Positions 3,925-5,365 of a DNA stretch of 5,365 nt are shown piece after piece; position 1 is the stretch's first letter; each line of letters starts with the position of its first letter. The notes beneath the pieces are model-generated. The model searched no databases. It saw only the letters and a list, made by a program, of their open reading frames with translations, and had not been told where the DNA came from. Source of the stretch: Candidatus Lithacetigena glycinireducens (lineage in GTDB: Bacteria; Coprothermobacterota; HKB111). The stretch is from positions 1-5,365 of the forward strand of contig QLUP01000072.1 in the NCBI GenBank assembly GCA_018725485.1. Direction: 5' to 3'. The position numbers were made by a program, and so were the translations under genes.

Positions 3925-4246
3925 CTGACACCTCCTTTAATTTTTTTTCTCTCTCTTCTTTCACCTCCTTGTAGGTCCTAACTCCTTCAATCCTTCTCAC
4001 GAGTTCGTCAAGTTCCAAGTCAGAATACGGGAACCTCGCCTCTAATTCCTCCTCTGATATGCCTTCGTTCTGCAACCATTTCTGGTAAACTGAATAACAC
4101 AAATCATCAATAGGGTAGCCAGCGAGAGACATTACGGTTTTCCAAGTTTTGAAGAGTGTAAATCTTATTCTTCCTATCCGCTGTATTAGGTCGTAAGTAT
4201 ATTTCAAGTCCGCATTTTTATTTACTTCTTTCTCTTCTTTTTTCAT
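3917..4246 (-). CDS. 109-aa replication-operon protein, unknown function
   Basis: A charged N-terminus (MKKEEKEVNKNADLKYTYDL) is followed by predicted helices with hydrophobic positions (IGRIRFTLFKTWKTVMSLAG, GISEEELEARFPYSDLELDE) and a very charged tail (YKEVKEEREKKLKEVSDV). No catalytic motif, cysteine cluster or membrane segment is seen. It starts within the stop of the DnaC-like gene (four-base ATGA overlap) with AGGAGG about eight bases before, so the two are probably made together. Position suggests a helper in phage DNA replication, but I recognise no family. The KEVSDV ending corresponds to the AAGGAGGT of the next gene. Confidence 0.75.
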   Translation of the reverse strand: MKKEEKEVNKNADLKYTYDLIQRIGRIRFTLFKTWKTVMSLAGYPIDDLCYSVYQKWLQNEGISEEELEARFPYSDLELDELVRRIEGVRTYKEVKEEREKKLKEVSDV

Positions 4247-4797
4247 TGCTCTACCCTCCTATCCTCTCCCCCTATTTTTACAACTTCAAAATTCCCCACT
4301 ATCCGAGACGCTATCCTATCGCTCACCCTATCCATCATTTCACTTATGCTGTAATTTGATGTTATCATTATTTTTTTTCTCTCCATTACTTCTACCAAGT
4401 CAAAAAAGTCATACACCTTTTCAAAAACAAACTCAGTTAGTTTTTCAGTTCCGAAGTCATCAATGAAAAATGGCTTCTCACTATCAAGTAGGTCTCTTAT
4501 TATCTCGTGGTCATCAGCCATAACTCTTTCTCTTATCATATTTAGGAAATCAATCATCCGATAAAACAAAATCCGCTCCTCTTTTCTTACCTCATTAGCA
4601 ACTGCACAAAGTAGATGTGTTTTACCACATCCCGCTTTTCCCCAGAGGTATATGTTTGTATCTTTTTTGTTAAGGAAGTCCCCGCACTTCTCTACTGCTT
4701 CTTTATTTTTGTTGTTAACAGTAAAGTTGTCAAAGGTCTTACTGATATGTTTATCATACATAAAACTTCCATTTCCAAAGTTAATTATATTTGTCAT
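4243..4797 (-). CDS. DnaC/IstB-like AAA+ helicase loader
   Basis: This 184-residue ATPase is expected to load the replicative helicase at the phage origin. It carries Walker A GKAGCGKTH (53-61), Walker B FFIDDFG (110-116), a sensor-1-like ITSNYS (145-150) and the DRIASRI box (160-166), whose Arg165 corresponds to the arginine finger of the DnaC family. It is shorter than E. coli DnaC and lacks a long N-terminal helicase-binding region, as many phage loaders do. I chose the ATG at 4797 because GGAGGT lies just upstream; an in-frame ATG at 4881 would lengthen it by 28 residues inside the preceding gene. It overlaps that initiator gene by 17 bases. The helicase itself is not in the window and may be supplied by the host or lie elsewhere. 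Confidence 0.92.
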   Translation of the reverse strand: MTNIINFGNGSFMYDKHISKTFDNFTVNNKNKEAVEKCGDFLNKKDTNIYLWGKAGCGKTHLLCAVANEVRKEERILFYRMIDFLNMIRERVMADDHEIIRDLLDSEKPFFIDDFGTEKLTEFVFEKVYDFFDLVEVMERKKIMITSNYSISEMMDRVSDRIASRIVGNFEVVKIGGEDRRVEQ

Positions 4798-5365
4798 ATT
4801 TACCTCCTTCCTCCTCGTTTGTAGAGAATTCATCTTCCCATTCTCCTCTATCGTATTTAGCATATTTGCCTGCATCCTCATTTATGGTTAGTTCATCTTC
4901 CCATCTCTTGTTGTTAAGATAAGTAGATGGGTGGGGTATGAATTGTCCTTTGTCTTTTCTCCACTCATCGCTTTTTTTTGCTCTATTAACTGCTGATATA
5001 ATAGTGTCTACTAATTCTTGCGATGGTTTTAGTTTATTCCATACTTTTATGGCGTATGCTTTATTTACTTTTTTAGGATATGTTTTCCAAAAAAGGTCAA
5101 AATCGCACATGTTTATTTCCTTTACTTCCTTTACTTTACTTTCTTTTACTTTACTTCCTTTACTTTGTCTGAAAATGTTAACATCTTGAGTGCACGATGT
5201 TAACATAATGTTATCATCGTGAGTGAAAATGTTGTCATTTTGGGGTAATAACAGATACTCTATGTATACTGTAATTCCCTTCCTTCTCTTAGTTGCCTCA
5301 AAAAAACGCTTTTGTATTCCTCTTGATGTAAGTATTTTATATTTTTCGTATAGGTCTTTATCAAA
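4781..5365 (-). CDS. phage replication initiator, Lin1244/DUF4373-like, 5' end missing
   Basis: The frame is open to the right edge, giving 194 visible residues; an internal ATG at 5206 is not the start. The first 40 residues (with ILTSRGIQKRFFEATKRRKG) resemble the end of the Lin1244/DUF4373 N-terminal domain of phage replication proteins. A low-complexity linker follows (about 41-87), with QSKGSKVKESKVKEVKE. Then comes the C-terminal domain widespread in phage replication proteins: FDLFWKTYPKK (89-99) and GQFIPHPSTYLNNKRWEDEL (140-159). It probably binds the origin, which seems to lie inside its own linker, and recruits the DnaC-like loader encoded next. The tail contains a duplicated segment starting WEDEL and WEDEF. 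The gene overlaps the loader gene by 17 bases. Confidence 0.85.
   Translation of the reverse strand, partial: FDKDLYEKYKILTSRGIQKRFFEATKRRKGITVYIEYLLLPQNDNIFTHDDNIMLTSCTQDVNIFRQSKGSKVKESKVKEVKEINMCDFDLFWKTYPKKVNKAYAIKVWNKLKPSQELVDTIISAVNRAKKSDEWRKDKGQFIPHPSTYLNNKRWEDELTINEDAGKYAKYDRGEWEDEFSTNEEEGGKYDKYN
5112..5166. other. G-free AT-rich tract, possible DNA unwinding element
   Basis: These 55 plus-strand bases contain no G and are built from TTTACTT(C) units. On the coding strand they give the SKVKESKVKEVKE linker. The tract abuts the iteron cluster, as an AT-rich region abuts the iterons inside lambda gene O. An alternative is simple low-complexity coding sequence, which is common in such linkers. 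Confidence 0.35.
5171..5242. other. iteron cluster, candidate replication origin
   Basis: Four copies of a ten-base core occur: ATGTTAACAT (5175-5184 and 5197-5206, perfect palindromes), ATGTTATCAT (5208-5217) and ATGTTGTCAT (5229-5238). Start spacings are 22, 11 and 21, close to whole turns of DNA. Copies 1 and 3 share a wider match (17 of 19 bases, ending TGAGTG), and copies 1 and 4 share GAAA before the core. Location in the initiator gene linker is the classic place for a phage origin. Confidence 0.6.

Noticed and set aside
4798-4881. Upstream start at 4881 for the DnaC-like protein
   Set aside because: The extra 28 residues overlap the initiator's duplicated tail and have no good ribosome binding site; GGAGGT lies exactly before 4797.

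Overview
The window reads as part of a low-GC bacterial virus, prophage or related mobile element. Almost everything lies on the minus strand in tightly packed, translationally coupled genes with strong GGAGG-type ribosome binding sites. Codon choice leans to AGA/AGG for Arg and ATA for Ile. The replication proteins (a Lin1244/DUF4373-like initiator and a DnaC-type helicase loader) are of the kind common in phages of Firmicutes and related bacteria. The host cannot be named from this sequence alone.

Layout, in the direction of minus-strand transcription (right to left). (1) Replication module, 5365 to 3429: a replication initiator whose 5' end lies outside the window, carrying four ATGTTAACAT-like iterons and a G-free pyrimidine tract inside its linker (a candidate origin); a DnaC-like ATPase; a 109-residue unknown; an 8-cysteine protein; and a CxC/CxxC zinc-ribbon-like protein. 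Neighbouring genes overlap by 17, 4, 8 and 8 bases. (2) A 176-base gap, 3253-3428, holding one copy (R2) of a structured element. (3) A second operon, 3252 to 306: three tandem paralogs (132, 143 and 149 aa) with 21-bp (7-residue) coiled-coil repeats of varying number, a 44-aa gene lodged among them, a one-pass membrane protein, a beta-class amino DNA methyltransferase, and a small PD-(D/E)XK-like nuclease. (4) A convergent intergenic region, 150-305, with the second copy (R1) of the structured element. (5) The 3' end of a plus-strand gene, 3-149.

The least expected part is the paralog array. Its genes are joined by near-identical 8-base stop/start overlaps (ATGAGTAA), in which the shared tail ending EVKDE encodes the ribosome binding site of the next gene. 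The 44-aa gene shares those ends but not the middle, so the array looks like interchangeable cassettes joined at a common junction. Also notable are the R1/R2 element, which keeps two hairpins with compensatory change, and the iteron set, one copy of which is in a different reading frame and so is better explained by DNA binding than by protein repeats. The function of the paralogs is unknown to me.
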